64,000 nt of DNA, from NCBI RefSeq assembly GCF_904849725.1, contig NC_058518.1, forward strand, positions 418,197,081 through 418,261,080, given 5' to 3'. The notes beneath the pieces are model-generated. The model saw nothing but the letters and a program-made list of their open reading frames with translations, was not told where the DNA came from and searched no databases. This document shows positions 46,148 to 57,511 of this stretch, piece by piece. How positions within the stretch are numbered: position 1 is the stretch's first letter; the number at the start of each line of letters is the position of its first letter. The position numbers were made by a program, and so were the translations under genes. The stretch is from Hordeum vulgare subsp. vulgare. Lineage: Eukaryota; Streptophyta; Magnoliopsida; Poales; Poaceae.

Positions 46148-47200
46148 ATGGAAACTGTTCCTTTGAGGAGTTTGTTCGGGGAATCTTCACCGCGAACGGA
46201 AGCACGAGGAGTTGTTCCTCAACCTGAGGTACCTACTGAAAATATCTTTTATGAAATTCCTTCGGGTATGCTTGAGAAACTGTTGGCTAATCCTTTCACA
46301 GGAGATGGATCTTCACATCCAGACTTGCATCTGATCTATGTAGATGAAGTTTGTGGTTTATTTAAGCTTGCAGGTTTGCCCGAGGATGAGGTAAAGAAGA
46401 AAGTCTTTCCTTTATCTTTGAAGGATAAGGCGTTGACATGGTATAGGCTATGTGATGATACCGGATCATGGGGCTACAATCGGTTGAAATTGGAATTTCA
46501 TCAAAAGTTCTATCCTATGCATTTAGTACATCGTGATTGTAACTTTATTTATAACTTTTGGCCTCGTGACAGGGAAAGCATAGGTCAAGCTTGGGGGAGG
46601 CTTAAACCAATGCTATATTCATGCCCCAATCATGAGCTCTCGAGAGAAATCATCACTCAAAACTTTTATGCTCGGCTTTCTCATGAAGATCGTACCATGC
46701 TTGACACTTCTTGTACCAGTTCTTTTATGAAGAAGGATATCGATCACAAGTGGAATTTATTGGAAAGAATCAAACGCAACTCTGAAGATTGGGAGCTGGA
46801 GGAAGGTAAAGAGTCAGCTATGAATTTCCAGTTTGATTGCGTTAAATCTTTTGTTGAGACAAACACTTCTAGAGATTTTAGTGCTAAGTATGGACTTGAC
46901 TCTGAGATAGTAGCTTCTCTATGTGAATCTTTTGCTTCTCATGTTGATCTTCCCAAAGAGAAGTGGTTTAAATATCATCCTCCTATAGAAAGCAACATAG
47001 CCAAAACCAATCTAGTTGAGGAGAAAGTCATTGCTTTTAGTGATCCTGTTGTTCCTTGTGCTTACAGTGAGAAACCACCATACCCTGCTAGGATAAAGGA
47101 CTATTCTAAAGCTCCAACTGTGAGGGTTACATTAGACCACTTGCACCCCTTGAGGAGATTAGAGTTGAACCTAGTGTTGCTATTATCAAAGATCTCTTAA
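46148..47200 (+). pseudogene. Gypsy-G1 gag (frame shifted before protease)
   Basis: It starts at ATG 46148 (METVPLRSLFGES). The Retrotrans_gag-type core is seen as KVFPLSLKDKALTWYRLCDD, then LKLEFHQKFYP, FWPRDRESIGQAW and ITQNFYARLSHEDRTMLD. The C-terminal part contains CEKPPYPAR-like words. A 7-bp loss at about 47122 relative to Gypsy-G2 shifts the frame, so the last about 25 codons before 47200 are out of register. No zinc knuckle is visible. The protein would form the cytoplasmic particle. The gene is intact apart from this shift, which uncouples it from protease and Pol. Confidence 0.88.
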
Positions 47201-47850
47201 CCAAAGACATTGATGGGCATGTTATCAAATTCTGTGAGAACTCCGCTAGAATTGCTAAACCTCACGTGAAAGACAAACACGGACCTGTAGTTGGCCTGCC
47301 CGTTGTTTCTGTTAAGATAGGAGATCACTGTTACCATGGTTTATGTGATATGGGAGCTAGTGTTAGTGCAATGCCCCATTCTCTATATGATGAAATCAAA
47401 GATGAGATTGCACCTCCTGAGTTAGAACCCATTGATGTCACAATTACGCTAGCTAATAGAGACACTATCTGCCCTCTGGGAATATTGAGAGACGTAGAAG
47501 TCCTGTGTGGTAAGACGAAGTATCCTACTTATTTCCTCGTCCTTGGTACTGCTCAAGACAGCTTTTGTCCGATCATATTTGGTAGACCCTTTCTCAACAC
47601 TGTCAATGCTCACATTGATTGCATTAAGCATACCGTCACTATTAGGTTCGAGGGTGTGTCGCATGAATTTAACTTCTCCAACTTTGGAAGACAACCCCTT
47701 GAAAGAGAGTCGTCTGGTAGGGATGAAATCATTGCTCTTGCGTCTATTTCCGTACCTCCTACGGATCCTTTAGAGCAATATCTGCTTGAGCATGAAAATG
47801 ATATGCATATGGAGGAGAGAGATGAGATAGATAAAATTGTCTTAGAATAA
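47201..47850 (+). pseudogene. Gypsy-G1 aspartic protease
   Basis: It contains LCDMGASVSAMP (D-M-G active site), the Ile/Leu-rich flap region and IIFGRPFLNTV, as in Athila-lineage retropepsins. The frame is open from about 47130 and ends at TAA 47848-47850, where Gypsy-G2 has CAA. It lies in the same frame as RT and integrase, so it was part of one Pol precursor. Confidence 0.88.
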
Positions 47851-49380
47851 TATCCTATTCTCAAGAATAATCTGCCTGTTGAACTACTTGGGGATCCTCC
47901 CCCACCAAAGGGCGATCCTGTGTTCGAGCTTAAACAGTTGCCTGATACTCTTAAGTATGCCTATCTTGATGAGAAGGAGATATATCCTGTCATTATTAGT
48001 GCTCTCCTCTCAGAGCACGAAGATAAGAAGTTACTAAGAACTCTGAGGAAGCACCGTGCTGCTATTGGATATACTCTTGATGATCTTAAGGGTATTAGTC
48101 CTACTCTATGTTAGCACAAGATTAAAACTGATCCTGACTTTAAACCAGTTGTTGATAATCAAAGGAGATTGAATCCTAAGATGAAAGAGGTTGTTAGAAA
48201 AGAAATATTAAAGCTTCTGGAAGCAGGAATCATTTATCCTGTTGCTCATAGTGATTGGGTAAGTCCAGTACATTGCGTACCTAAGAAGGGAGGTATTACC
48301 GTCGTTCCTAATGATAAGGATGAACTAATCCCACAAAGGATTATTACCGGCTATAGAATGGTGATAGACTTCCGGAAACTGAACAAGGCAACCAGGAAAG
48401 ATCATTATCCTTTGCTGTTTATCGACCAAATGCTAGAAAGGCTATCAAAACACAAACACTTTTGCTTTCTAGACGGTTATTCAGGTTTCTCGCAAATACC
48501 CGTTGCACAATCTGATCAAGAGAAAACCACTTTCACCTGCCCTTTTGGTACCTTTGCCTATAGACGTATGCCTTTTGGCTTATGCAATGCACTTGCCACC
48601 TTCCAAAGATGTATGATGGCTATATACTCTGACTTTTGTGAAAAGATTGTCGAGGTTTTCATGGATGACTTCTCCGTTTACGGGTCTTCCTTTGATGATT
48701 GCCTCAGCAACCTTGATCGAGTCTTACAGAGATGCGAAGAAACCAACCTCGTCTTGAATTGGGAGAAGTGCCACTTTATGGTTAATGAAGGTATCGTCTT
48801 AGGACACAAGATCTCTGAAAGAAGAATTGAAGTTGATAAGGCTAAGGTTGATGCAATTGAGAAAATGCCTTGCCCCACAGATATCAGAGGTATACGAAGT
48901 TTTCTAGGTCATGCTGGTTTCTATAGAAGGTTCATTAAAGACTTCTCTAAGATTTCTAGGCCTCTTACCAACCTCTTGCAGAAGGATGTTCCTTTTGTTT
49001 TTGACGAGGATTGTGAGGAAGCCTTCGAAATACTTAAGAAGGCTTTGATAACCGCACCTATTGTTCAACCACCTGACTTGAACTTGCCCTTTGAAATCAT
49101 GTGTGACGCTAGTGATTATGGTGTTGGTGCTGTTCTAGGACAGAGAGTTGACAAGAAGTTGAATGTCATTCACTACGCTAGTAAAACTCTAGACAGTGCC
49201 CAAAGAAACTATGCCACTACGGAGAAGGAATTTTTAGCAGTCGTGTTTGCATGTGAAAAGTTCAGATCTTATATAGTTGACTCCAAAGTCACTATTCATT
49301 CTGATCATGCTACTATTAAGTACCTTATGGAGAAGAAGGACGCTAAGCCTAGGCTGATCAGATGGGTTCTCCTGCTATAG
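47851..49380 (+). pseudogene. Gypsy-G1 reverse transcriptase and RNase H
   Basis: After the linker (FELKQLPDTLKYAYLDE) and a TAG at 48112-48114, RVT_1 is complete: [43 protein letters not shown], and the catalytic box [10 protein letters not shown] (Phe codon 48658). The thumb and connection contain [15 protein letters not shown]. RNase H has [32 protein letters not shown] and [15 protein letters not shown] at 49378-49380 ends this part, where Gypsy-G2 reads Gln. The catalytic residues are present, so loss of function comes from stops. Confidence 0.92.
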
Positions 49381-50919
49381 GAATTTGATTTGCACGTCGT
49401 TGATCGAAAGGGTGCTGATAACCCTGTAGCAGATAACTTGTCTAGGCTAGAGAATGTCCTTGATGACCCACTGCCTATTGATGATAGCTTTTCTGATGAG
49501 CAATTAAATGTCACCCGCACTTCACATAGTGCACCGTGGTATGCCGATTATGCAAACTATATCGTAGCCAAATACATACCACCCAGTTTCACCTATCAGC
49601 AAAAGAAAAAATTCTTCTTTGATTTGAGACACTACTTTTGGAATGATCCTCACCTTTATAAGGAAGGAGTAGATGGTGTTATTAGACGTTGTGTGCCTAA
49701 ACATGAACAGGGACATATCTTGCAGAAGTGTCATTCCGAAGCCTACGAAGGAAACCATGCTGGAAATAGAACTGCCCATAAGGTATTGCTATTAGGTTTC
49801 TATTGGTCCACTCTCTTCAAGGATGCCCGTAAGTTTGTCTTGTCTTGCGACGAATGCCAAAGAATAGGGAATATGAGTAAGCGTGAGGAAATGCCTATGA
49901 ACTATTTACTTGTCATTGAACCATTTGATGTCTGGTGCTTTGATTATATGGGACCCTTCCCGAGTTCCAATGGGTACACTCGCATCTTAGTTGCTGTGGA
50001 TTACGTTACTAAGTGGGTAGAAGCTATCCCCACTAAAAATGCTGATCACCACACCTCTATTAAGATGCTTAAAGAAGTCATATTCCCAAGATTTGGAGTC
50101 CCTTGATACTTGATGACTGATGGCGGTTCACACTTCATTCATGGTGTTTTCCGCAAGATGCTCGCTAAGTATGATGTCAACCATAGAGTTGCATCCCCTT
50201 ATCATCCTCAGTCTAGTGGTCAAGTGGAGTTGAGTAATAGGGAGATCAAGTTGATCCTACAAAAGACCGTCAATAGATCTCGAAAGAACTGGTCTAGCAA
50301 ACTTGACGATGCACTATGGGCTTATAGGACTGCTTATAAGAATCCCATGGGCATGTCACCGTATAAAATGATTTATGGTAAAGCCTGTCATTTACCTCTT
50401 GAGCTGGAACACAAAGCTTATTGGGCAATCAAAGAGCCCAACTTTGATTTCAAACTTGCCGGTGAGAAGCGGTTGTTTGATATCAGCTCGTTAGATGAAT
50501 GGAGAGCTCAGGCATATGAGAATGCCAGGTTGTTCAAGGAAAAGGTTAAGAGATGGCATGACAAACGAATACAGAAGCGATAGTTCAATGTAGGTGATTA
50601 TGTCCTGCTATACAATTCTCGTTTGAGATTCTTTGCAGGCAAGCTTCTCTCTAAATGGGAAGGTCCCTATGTTATCGAGGAAGTATATCGTTTCGGTGCC
50701 ATCAAAATCAATAACACGGAAGGAAATTTTCCTAGAGTGGTAAATGGGCAAAGAATCAAGCATTACATCTCTGGTACTCCCATAAATGTTGAGACCAATA
50801 TCATCAATTTTATAATTCCAGAGGAGTACATAAGGAATGTTTATCAGCCTGTTTCAGACCTTGAAAACGAAGATGTATCTATTTCGGTAAGAAATTGGAC
50901 TCCGATGCTTTTCCAATAG
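49381..50919 (+). pseudogene. Gypsy-G1 integrase
   Basis: It begins with the RNase H-integrase linker ([14 protein letters not shown]). The H2C2 zinc finger is seen as HSEAYEGNHAG and CDECQRIG. The integrase core has Asp in FDYMGPF, Asp in MTDGGSHF and Glu in [11 protein letters not shown]. The C-terminal region ([27 protein letters not shown]) has no chromodomain. Stops: TGA 50104-50106, TAG 50581-50583 and the natural end TAG 50917-50919. Gypsy-G2 is open at both internal positions. Confidence 0.92.
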
Positions 50920-51202
50920 GAAATTTCTTCCGTTTTGGAATTTTTGGAAAATTAGAAAAATAAAAAGCAGTCCGGAGAGCGAACGAGGCGGCCACATGCC
51001 CTGCCACCGCCCCCTACCCCCTGGTGGCGGAGGGCAAGCTTGTGGGCACCTAGTGTGCCTCCCGGACTCCTTTTTCTTGCGGGGGACTCCTTCTGGCCCA
51101 GAAAGAATCAATATATACTCGCCTGAAGGTTTTGATCTCCGTATCGCACAATTTTCCTCTGTTTTTGTTTTGAACTTGTTTCTGCCACAAATCTAGGTCA
51201 AG

Positions 51203-51616
51203 ATGTCTTCTCAGGATTCAGAGGGGGAGAGCTACGTGGCTGACTACCTTGCTAACCCCAAGGTCTATGGGGATTTGGAACCATATGGCTGGACCATTGA
51301 TGAGGAAGAGGACTATGAGCCCAAAGGGAAGGAGCAAACGAATTCTGATGAAGAGGAGGCTCCTCTACCTCAACCTGCAAACACCCATGTGGAGTTCAAG
51401 AAGTCAAGCCTCCCTGACCATAGGAAGAAGCCTAAGACCTTGTTTAGTCCTTCTCGTTTCTTGCAGGAGAGTAAGAAGGAACTTTGCCATATAGTGTTGA
51501 AACTTGAGGAAGAAAATGACGATCTAAGGGAGCAGAACTTTTTGCTCACGTGGAAATTAGACAAGCTCAAGACTGCTCCAACAACACCACCATCACCACC
51601 GAAGGAAGACAACTAA
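51203..51616 (+). CDS. Gypsy-G1 extra ORF downstream of pol (137 residues)
   Basis: ATG 51203 follows a pyrimidine-rich stretch and CAAATCTAG, a possible 3' splice site, so it could be read from a spliced RNA (inference). The N-terminal half is acidic (EPYGWTIDEEEDYEPKGK). The middle has a basic cluster (DHRKKPKTLFSPSRF). The end has a heptad-like coiled coil (LCHIVLKLEEENDDLREQN) and the tail TPPSPPKEDN. No signal peptide or membrane span is visible, so it does not look like an envelope protein although it has the position of the Athila env-like gene. Only the C-terminal tail and flanks match the G2 counterpart. Function unknown. Confidence 0.6.
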   Translation: MSSQDSEGESYVADYLANPKVYGDLEPYGWTIDEEEDYEPKGKEQTNSDEEEAPLPQPANTHVEFKKSSLPDHRKKPKTLFSPSRFLQESKKELCHIVLKLEEENDDLREQNFLLTWKLDKLKTAPTTPPSPPKEDN

Positions 51617-53136
51617 GCATTGGTATGGGCAATCCCCTTGGCTTCTGCCAAGCTTGGGGGAGTTTCCCTGGTATCGTATCACCTTTATATCTTTTGCTTT
51701 TACCTTTGTTTTAGTTTTTTCCTTTTCAGTTTTTTATTTCTTCTCTTAGAGGAATAAGTCTTTAGTGTTTAGTTTGAGTCTTTTGCTTTTGTCTCTCTCC
51801 AATTGTATTCAAGCTTACATCTTTATAATAAATAGTATCTTAGTCAATGGCTTTACTTTATGCCATGATCAAAAGTATGAAAAGAACGATGGCATGAAAG
51901 ATCATGAGACGATCTTATGGAAAGTGATAACTTCACTTATGACACGTATGATGATTGAAACTTGCCGAGAATAAAACAACATAGACCTCAGTCATTGTTG
52001 CAATTAATAAGAAGTAATAAGGAAAGAGAGGTTCACATATAAATATATCATCTTAGACACTTTTTTACAATTGTGAGCACTCACCAAACTATTACATGCC
52101 TAGGAGTAGATGTTGGACAAGACAACATAATGAATTGTGTTTGCTTGGTTCCAAACAATGTTATATGATTAGAGATCCCTTAGCATGTGGCGATTGCTTC
52201 CACCTCATATTAGCCAAAACTCCCGCACCAAGTAGAGATACTACTTGTGCATCCATAAACCTCTAACCCTGTTTTGCCATGAGAGTCCACATACCTACCT
52301 ATGGATTGAATAAGATCCTTCAAGTAAGTTGTCATCGGTGCAAGCAATAAAAATTGCTCTCTAATATGTATGATCTATTAGTGTGTGGAAAATAAACTTT
52401 GTACGAACCTGTGATGAGGAAGACATAAAAGCGACAGACTACATAATAAAGTTCTTTATCACAGGAGGCAATATAAAGTGACGTTCCTCCGCACTAAGAG
52501 GACAGGCATTCAAACCTCAAAAGCGCATGACAACCTCTGCTTCCCTCTGCGAAGGGCCTATCTTGTACCTTTACTTTTTGCCCTTGTAAGAGTCATGGTG
52601 ATCATCACCAATTCCCTAATTTTTCCCTTGTCTTGGCTACCGTCACATGTTTGGGAAAGATCTATATTCATATATTAACTTGGAGTTGAGCACTTATGCT
52701 TTATTGTTGTTCACTTTACCCTTGAGATAAATTGTTGGGAGGCAAAACTATAAGCCCCTATCTTCCTTTGTGTCCAGCTGAAACTTTGACACCACGAGTA
52801 CCACGTGAGTTGTAACAATTGTGGAAATCAAAAGAGATGATTGAGTATGTGGGTTTGCCTTACAAGCTCTTATTTGACTCTTTCTGATGTTGTGATAAAT
52901 TGCAATTGCTTCAATGACTATGGACTATTGGTGGTTACTTCTCGGTAAGGTTTTTGCTTCATGCTTTGCTTTGTGAAGGAATTGTTACTTTCCCATAAGA
53001 ATCTTTATGATGTATTGCTGTTCTATGTGTGATCATGATGCCCTCATGTCCGTATTATGTTTTATCGACACCTTCGTCCCTCAACATGTGGACATGTTTA
53101 TGGAACTTGGTTTTCGCTTGAGGACAAACGAGGTCT
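51617..53136 (+). other. Gypsy-G1 3' non-coding region
   Basis: About 1.5 kb without a credible gene; the inverted homologue is split between 43436-44603 and 54681-54985 in Gypsy-G2. Small frames (51765-51974, 52478-52678) have no recognisable motif. Confidence 0.7.
51650..51663 (+). promoter_or_regulatory. Gypsy-G1 internal polypurine-tract copy
   Basis: AAGCTTGGGGGAGT is identical to the 14 bases that directly precede the 3' LTR (53137-53150), 34 bases after the extra ORF. A candidate second plus-strand primer. Confidence 0.6.
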
Positions 53137-53150
53137 AAGCTTGGGGGAGT
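53137..53150 (+). promoter_or_regulatory. Gypsy-G1 polypurine tract
   Basis: AAGCTTGGGGGAGT directly abuts the 3' LTR. Confidence 0.85.
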
Positions 53151-54675
53151 TGATACGTCCATTTTGCATCATGCTTTCATGTTGATATTTATTGCTTTTG
53201 GGGCTGTTATATTACTTGTGGTACCATATTTATGCCTTTTTTCTCTTATTTTGCAAGGTTTATTTGAAGAGGGAGAATTCAGGAAGTTGGAATTCTCGAC
53301 TGGAAAAGGAGCAAATCCTAGTCCACTATTCTGCACATCTCCAAATGCCCTGAAAAGTTACGTAATTTTTTTTGGGATTATATAAAAAATACTGGGTGAA
53401 AGAACTACCGGAGGGGGTTGCCAGGGCGCCACAAGACCTGGCACTGCCACCCCCTGGTGGTGGAGTGGGGGCTTGTGGGCTCCCTGACAGCCCACTAGCC
53501 CCCCTCTTTTTCTATATGAAGCATCCTGGTCTGGAAAAAAAATCATACGGGAGCATTTTCGTGGTTTCGCCGCCGCCACGAGGCGGAACTTGAGCAGATC
53601 CAATCTAGAGCTCCGACAGGATGATCCTGCCGGGGAAACTTCCCTCTCGGAGGGGGAAATCGTTGCCATCGTCATCACCAACACTCCTCTCGTCGGAGGG
53701 GAGGCATCTTCATCAACATCTTCATCAGCACCATCTCTTCTCCAATCCCTAGTTCATCTCTTGTAACTAATCTTCGTGTCGCAACTCCGATTGGTACTTG
53801 TAAGGTTGCTAGTACTGTTGATTACTCTTTGTAGTTGATGCTAGTTGGATTACTTGGTGGAAGAGTTTATGTTCAGATACTTGATGCTATTCATTACACC
53901 TCTGGTCATGATTATGATTATGTTTTGTGAGTAGTTACTTTTGTTCCTGAGGACATGGGATAAGTCATGCTGATAATAGTCATGTGAATTTGATATTCGT
54001 TCGGTATTTTGATATGTTGTATGTTGTTTTTCCTCTAGTGGTGTTATGTGAACGTCGACTACATAACACTTCACCATATTTGGGCCTAGAGGAAGGCATT
54101 GGGGAGTAGTTAGTAGATGATGGGTTGGTGGAGTGACAGAAGCTTAAACCCCAGTCTATGCGTTGCTTCGTAAGGGGTTGATTTGTATCCACTAGTTTAA
54201 TGCTATGGTTAGACTTTGTCTTAATTCTTCTTTTGTAGTTGCGGATGCTTGTGAGAGAGGTTAATCATAAGTGGGATGCTTGTCAAATTAAGGGCAGTAC
54301 CCAAGCGCCGGTCCACGCACATATCAAACTATCAAAGTAACGAACGCGAATCATATGAACATGATGAAACTAGCATGACAGAAATTCCCGTGTGTCCTCA
54401 GGAGCGTTTTTCCTCCTATAAGACTTTGTGCAGGCTTGTCCCTTGCTACAAAAGGGATTGAGCCACTTGCTGCAACGTTGCTACTACTTGTTACTTGTTA
54501 CTTTTTGCTTGCTACGTTTCACCTCGCTACACAATCACTTGTTACCGCTACTTTCAGTGCTTGCAGTTATTACCTTGCTGAAATCCGTTTATCAGAGCCT
54601 TCTGCTCCTCGTTGGTTTCGACACTCTTACTTATCGAAAGGACTACGATTGATCCCCTATACTTGTGGGTCATCA
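53151..54675 (+). repeat. Gypsy-G1 3' LTR
   Basis: It runs TGATACGTCCATTTTGC to CTTGTGGGTCATCA, 1525 bp, followed by TSD CCTAC. It retains the segment deleted in the 5' LTR. Confidence 0.97.
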
Positions 54676-54985
54676 CCTACCCTCAACAAGTTTCAATCCT
54701 CATTCTTTCTATATGTGAAGCCATCACTTCCCATAAGATCATTACATGATCTTTCATGCTTTTGTTCTATTCTCACTCTTTTGATCATGGCAAGAGGCAA
54801 AGCCCTTCAACTAAGACACTCTTTATTATATGGCTCACGAGCTCGAATACATCGGGGGTGACACAAAGCAAAACTCAAGACTAAAACACTAAGACTTTTA
54901 ATCTACTAGAGAAAGAGAAAATTGAAAAGGAAAACTAAAACAAAGGTAAAGGCAAAAGATGTGATGGTGATACGATACCGGGGCA

Positions 54986-54999
54986 ACTCCCCCAAGCTT
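54986..54999 (-). promoter_or_regulatory. Gypsy-G2 internal polypurine-tract copy
   Basis: On the - strand it is AAGCTTGGGGGAGT, identical to both copies in Gypsy-G1 and closer to them than the mutated terminal tract of G2 (43422-43435). Confidence 0.6.
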
Positions 55000-55032
55000 G
55001 GCACAAGCCAAGGGAATTGCCCATACCAATGC

Positions 55033-55549
55033 TCAGTTGTCTTCCTTTGGTGGTGATGGTGGAGTTGTTGCAACATGAGTTTGATCCTCCGTCTTCCAAG
55101 GCATAGGTGCTCCATCATGGAAGATGAACGAGTCTCCGGAATCCTCAAATCTGCAGCCAACCGTATTGATTTAAATCCATACTCATACTCACGGTTTTGG
55201 TTCTGCAGGTCATAGATCTGGGCCTGGAGTTGATCAATCCTGTCATAGAGCCTGGAGAGATGCTTCCCAATGTCATTGGCATCAATCTTGTGCTTGTTGG
55301 TGAACTCCGTGATCATCATGTGGTTGGCGTTGAGTCCACGCTCCACCATCCCTTGGCACTTGAAGACTTGTTGCTCCATTGCTTCGAGCCTCTCTCCATG
55401 CTTCTGGTCTTCTTAGGTCCCTCAACATCACGGATGTGCAACATCCCCTCACGCATCTCGATAGATTGAGGGTGTTGCAGCACTCCCGTGAGGTAGGGGT
55501 TGATGACATTCTCGAAGATCTTGTCCTTCGAAGCTTTTGGGGAAGTCAT
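55033..55549 (-). pseudogene. Gypsy-G2 extra ORF downstream of pol (frameshifted)
   Basis: It starts at ATG 55549 (MTSPKASKDKIFENV) after GTTTCTGTTGCAG, a good 3' splice-site match. Frame changes near 55405 and 55150 split it; joined by eye only as motifs, it runs through a long coiled coil (LYDRIDQLQAQIYDLQNQN) to the tail TPPSPPKEDN and TGA at 55033-55035. The N-terminal two thirds show no resemblance to the G1 protein, although gag-pol is closely similar. No membrane segment is visible. Confidence 0.6.
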
Positions 55550-55834
55550 AGCGATCTAGATCTGCAACAGAAACAGGCTCGAAACGAAAAACAGAAGAGA
55601 TCTGCGTGATGCAGGGGTTAGAACAAACAAGAGTATATATAATGATTTTTTCCAGACCAGAAGGAGAACCCCGCACGAAAACGGAGTCCGGGACGCGCAC
55701 GAGGTGGCCACAAGCCCTCACGGCGCGGCTAGGGGGTGGGCCCGCGCCGTGGAGGCTTGTCGCCTCCTCGCGCACTTTCCGGACTACTTCCAATTTTTTT
55801 ATTTTTTCAAATATTCCAAAACGGAGAAAATTTC

Positions 55835-57511
55835 CTACTGGAAAAGTTTTGGAGTGTGTTTTCTTACCGAATCACATACCTCTTCGTTTTCGGAGTCTGA
55901 AACAGGCTGATAAATATCCCTTAGGTATTCTTCCGGAGTTATGGTATTGATAATATTGCTTTCAACATTTATGGGAGTACCTGAGATATAATGCTTGATT
56001 CTCTGCCCATTTACCACTCTCGGACAATTACCTTCCGTCTTGTTGATCTTGATAGCACCGGAACGATATACTTCCTCAACAACATAGGGACCTTCCCATT
56101 TAGAGAGAAGCTTGCCTGCAAAGAATCTTAAACGGGAGTTATATAGCAAGACATAATCACCTACATTGAACTCACGCTTTTGTATCCTCTTATCATGCCA
56201 CCTCTTAACCTTCTCTTTGAACAGCTTGGCATTCTCATATGCCTGAGTTCTCCATTCATCAAGCGAGCTAATATCAAATAACCTCTTCTCACCGGCAAGT
56301 TTGAAATCAAAGTTGAGCTCTTTGATTGCCCAATAAGCTTTATGCTCTAGCTCAAGAGGTAAATGACATGCTTTACCGTACACCATTTTGTATGGAGACA
56401 TGCCCATGGGATTCTTATAGGCAGTCCTATAAGCCCACAGTGCATCATCGAGCTTCTTAGACCAATTCTTTCTAGACCTGTTGACACTCTTTTGCAGAAT
56501 CAGTTTAATCTCTCTATTACTTAGCTCTACTTGACCACTGGACTGAGGGTGAAAGGGAGACGCAATTCTATGGTTGACATCGTACTTAGCAAGCATTTTA
56601 CGGAAAGCACCATGAATGAAGTGTGAACCACCGTCGGTCATTAGATATCTAGGGACTCCAAATCTAGGGAAGATAACTTCTTTCAGCATCCTGATAGAGG
56701 TGTTGTGATCAACACTACTAGTGGGGATAGCTTCTACCCAGTTAGTGACGTAATCAACAGCAACTAAGATGTGAGTATACCCATTGGATTTTGGAAAAGG
56801 TCCCATATAATCAAAGCCCCAAACATCAAATGGTTCAATGACAAGTGAATAGTTCATAGGCATTTCCTGACGTTTGCTAATATTACCTATTCTTTGACAT
56901 TCATCACAAGACAAGACAAACTTACGGGCATCCTTGAAGAGAGTGGGCCAATAGAAACCTGATTGCAATACCTTGTGTGCAGTTCTATCTCTCGCATGGT
57001 GTCCTCCGTAGGCCTCGGAGTGACATTTCTGTAGGATCTGTCCGTGTTCATGTTCAGGTACACAACGTCTAATAACACCATCTACTCCTTCCTTATAAAT
57101 GTGAGGATCATCCCAAAAGTAATGTCTCAAGTCAAAGAAGAATTTCTTCTTTTGCTGGTACATGAAACTAGGTGGTATGTATCTGGCAACGATATAGTTT
57201 GCATAATCAGCATACCACGGTGCACTACGTGAAACATTGATGACATTCAATTGCTCATCAGGAAAGCTATCATCAATAGGTTGTGGGTCATCAAGAACGT
57301 TCTCCAACCTAGACAAGTTATCTGCTACTGGGTTATCAACACCCTTTTTGTCGACAACGTGCAAATCAAATTCTTGTAGCAAGAGAACCCATCTGATAAG
57401 TCTAGGTTTTGCGTCTTTCTTCTCCATGAGGTACTTAATAGCATCATCATCAGTGTGAATAGTGACTTTGGAATCAACTATGTAGGACCTGAACTTTTCA
57501 CATGCAAACAC
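55835..57511 (-). CDS. Gypsy-G2 RNase H C-terminus and integrase (558 codons open)
   Basis: This is the longest uninterrupted frame in the window. It begins inside RNase H ([20 protein letters not shown]), reached by a one-base loss near 57525, so it has no start codon of its own in the functional sense. Then come the linker, the H2C2 zinc finger ([13 protein letters not shown] with CDECQRIG), and the integrase core with Asp in FDYMGPF, Asp in MTDGGSHF and Glu in [11 protein letters not shown]. The C-terminal region ends [12 protein letters not shown]. There is no chromodomain. It inserts element DNA into the genome in functional relatives. All three catalytic residues are kept. Confidence 0.85.
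   Translation of the reverse strand: MFACEKFRSYIVDSKVTIHTDDDAIKYLMEKKDAKPRLIRWVLLLQEFDLHVVDKKGVDNPVADNLSRLENVLDDPQPIDDSFPDEQLNVINVSRSAPWYADYANYIVARYIPPSFMYQQKKKFFFDLRHYFWDDPHIYKEGVDGVIRRCVPEHEHGQILQKCHSEAYGGHHARDRTAHKVLQSGFYWPTLFKDARKFVLSCDECQRIGNISKRQEMPMNYSLVIEPFDVWGFDYMGPFPKSNGYTHILVAVDYVTNWVEAIPTSSVDHNTSIRMLKEVIFPRFGVPRYLMTDGGSHFIHGAFRKMLAKYDVNHRIASPFHPQSSGQVELSNREIKLILQKSVNRSRKNWSKKLDDALWAYRTAYKNPMGMSPYKMVYGKACHLPLELEHKAYWAIKELNFDFKLAGEKRLFDISSLDEWRTQAYENAKLFKEKVKRWHDKRIQKREFNVGDYVLLYNSRLRFFAGKLLSKWEGPYVVEEVYRSGAIKINKTEGNCPRVVNGQRIKHYISGTPINVESNIINTITPEEYLRDIYQPVSDSENEEVCDSVRKHTPKLFQ

Larger units (their letters stand above)
44604..54675 (+). mobile_element. Gypsy-G1: Athila-lineage element with gag-pol, innermost of the nest
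   Basis: LTRs at 44604-46041 and 53151-54675 are flanked by the exact TSD CCTAC (44599-44603 and 54676-54680). It has a perfect tRNA-Asp primer site, gag, protease, RT, RNase H, integrase, an extra ORF and a polypurine tract. It is 10,072 bp and inserted in the 3' part of Gypsy-G2, in opposite orientation and from the same family. One frame runs from about 47130 to 50919 with five in-frame stops; a 7-bp loss near 47122 separates gag from it. By eye the first about 330 bases of the LTRs differ at about two dozen positions, so even this youngest insertion is old. Confidence 0.97.

Noticed and set aside
51203..51616. Envelope protein in Gypsy-G1
   Set aside because: The ORF is in the env position but has no signal peptide, membrane span or cleavage-like site.
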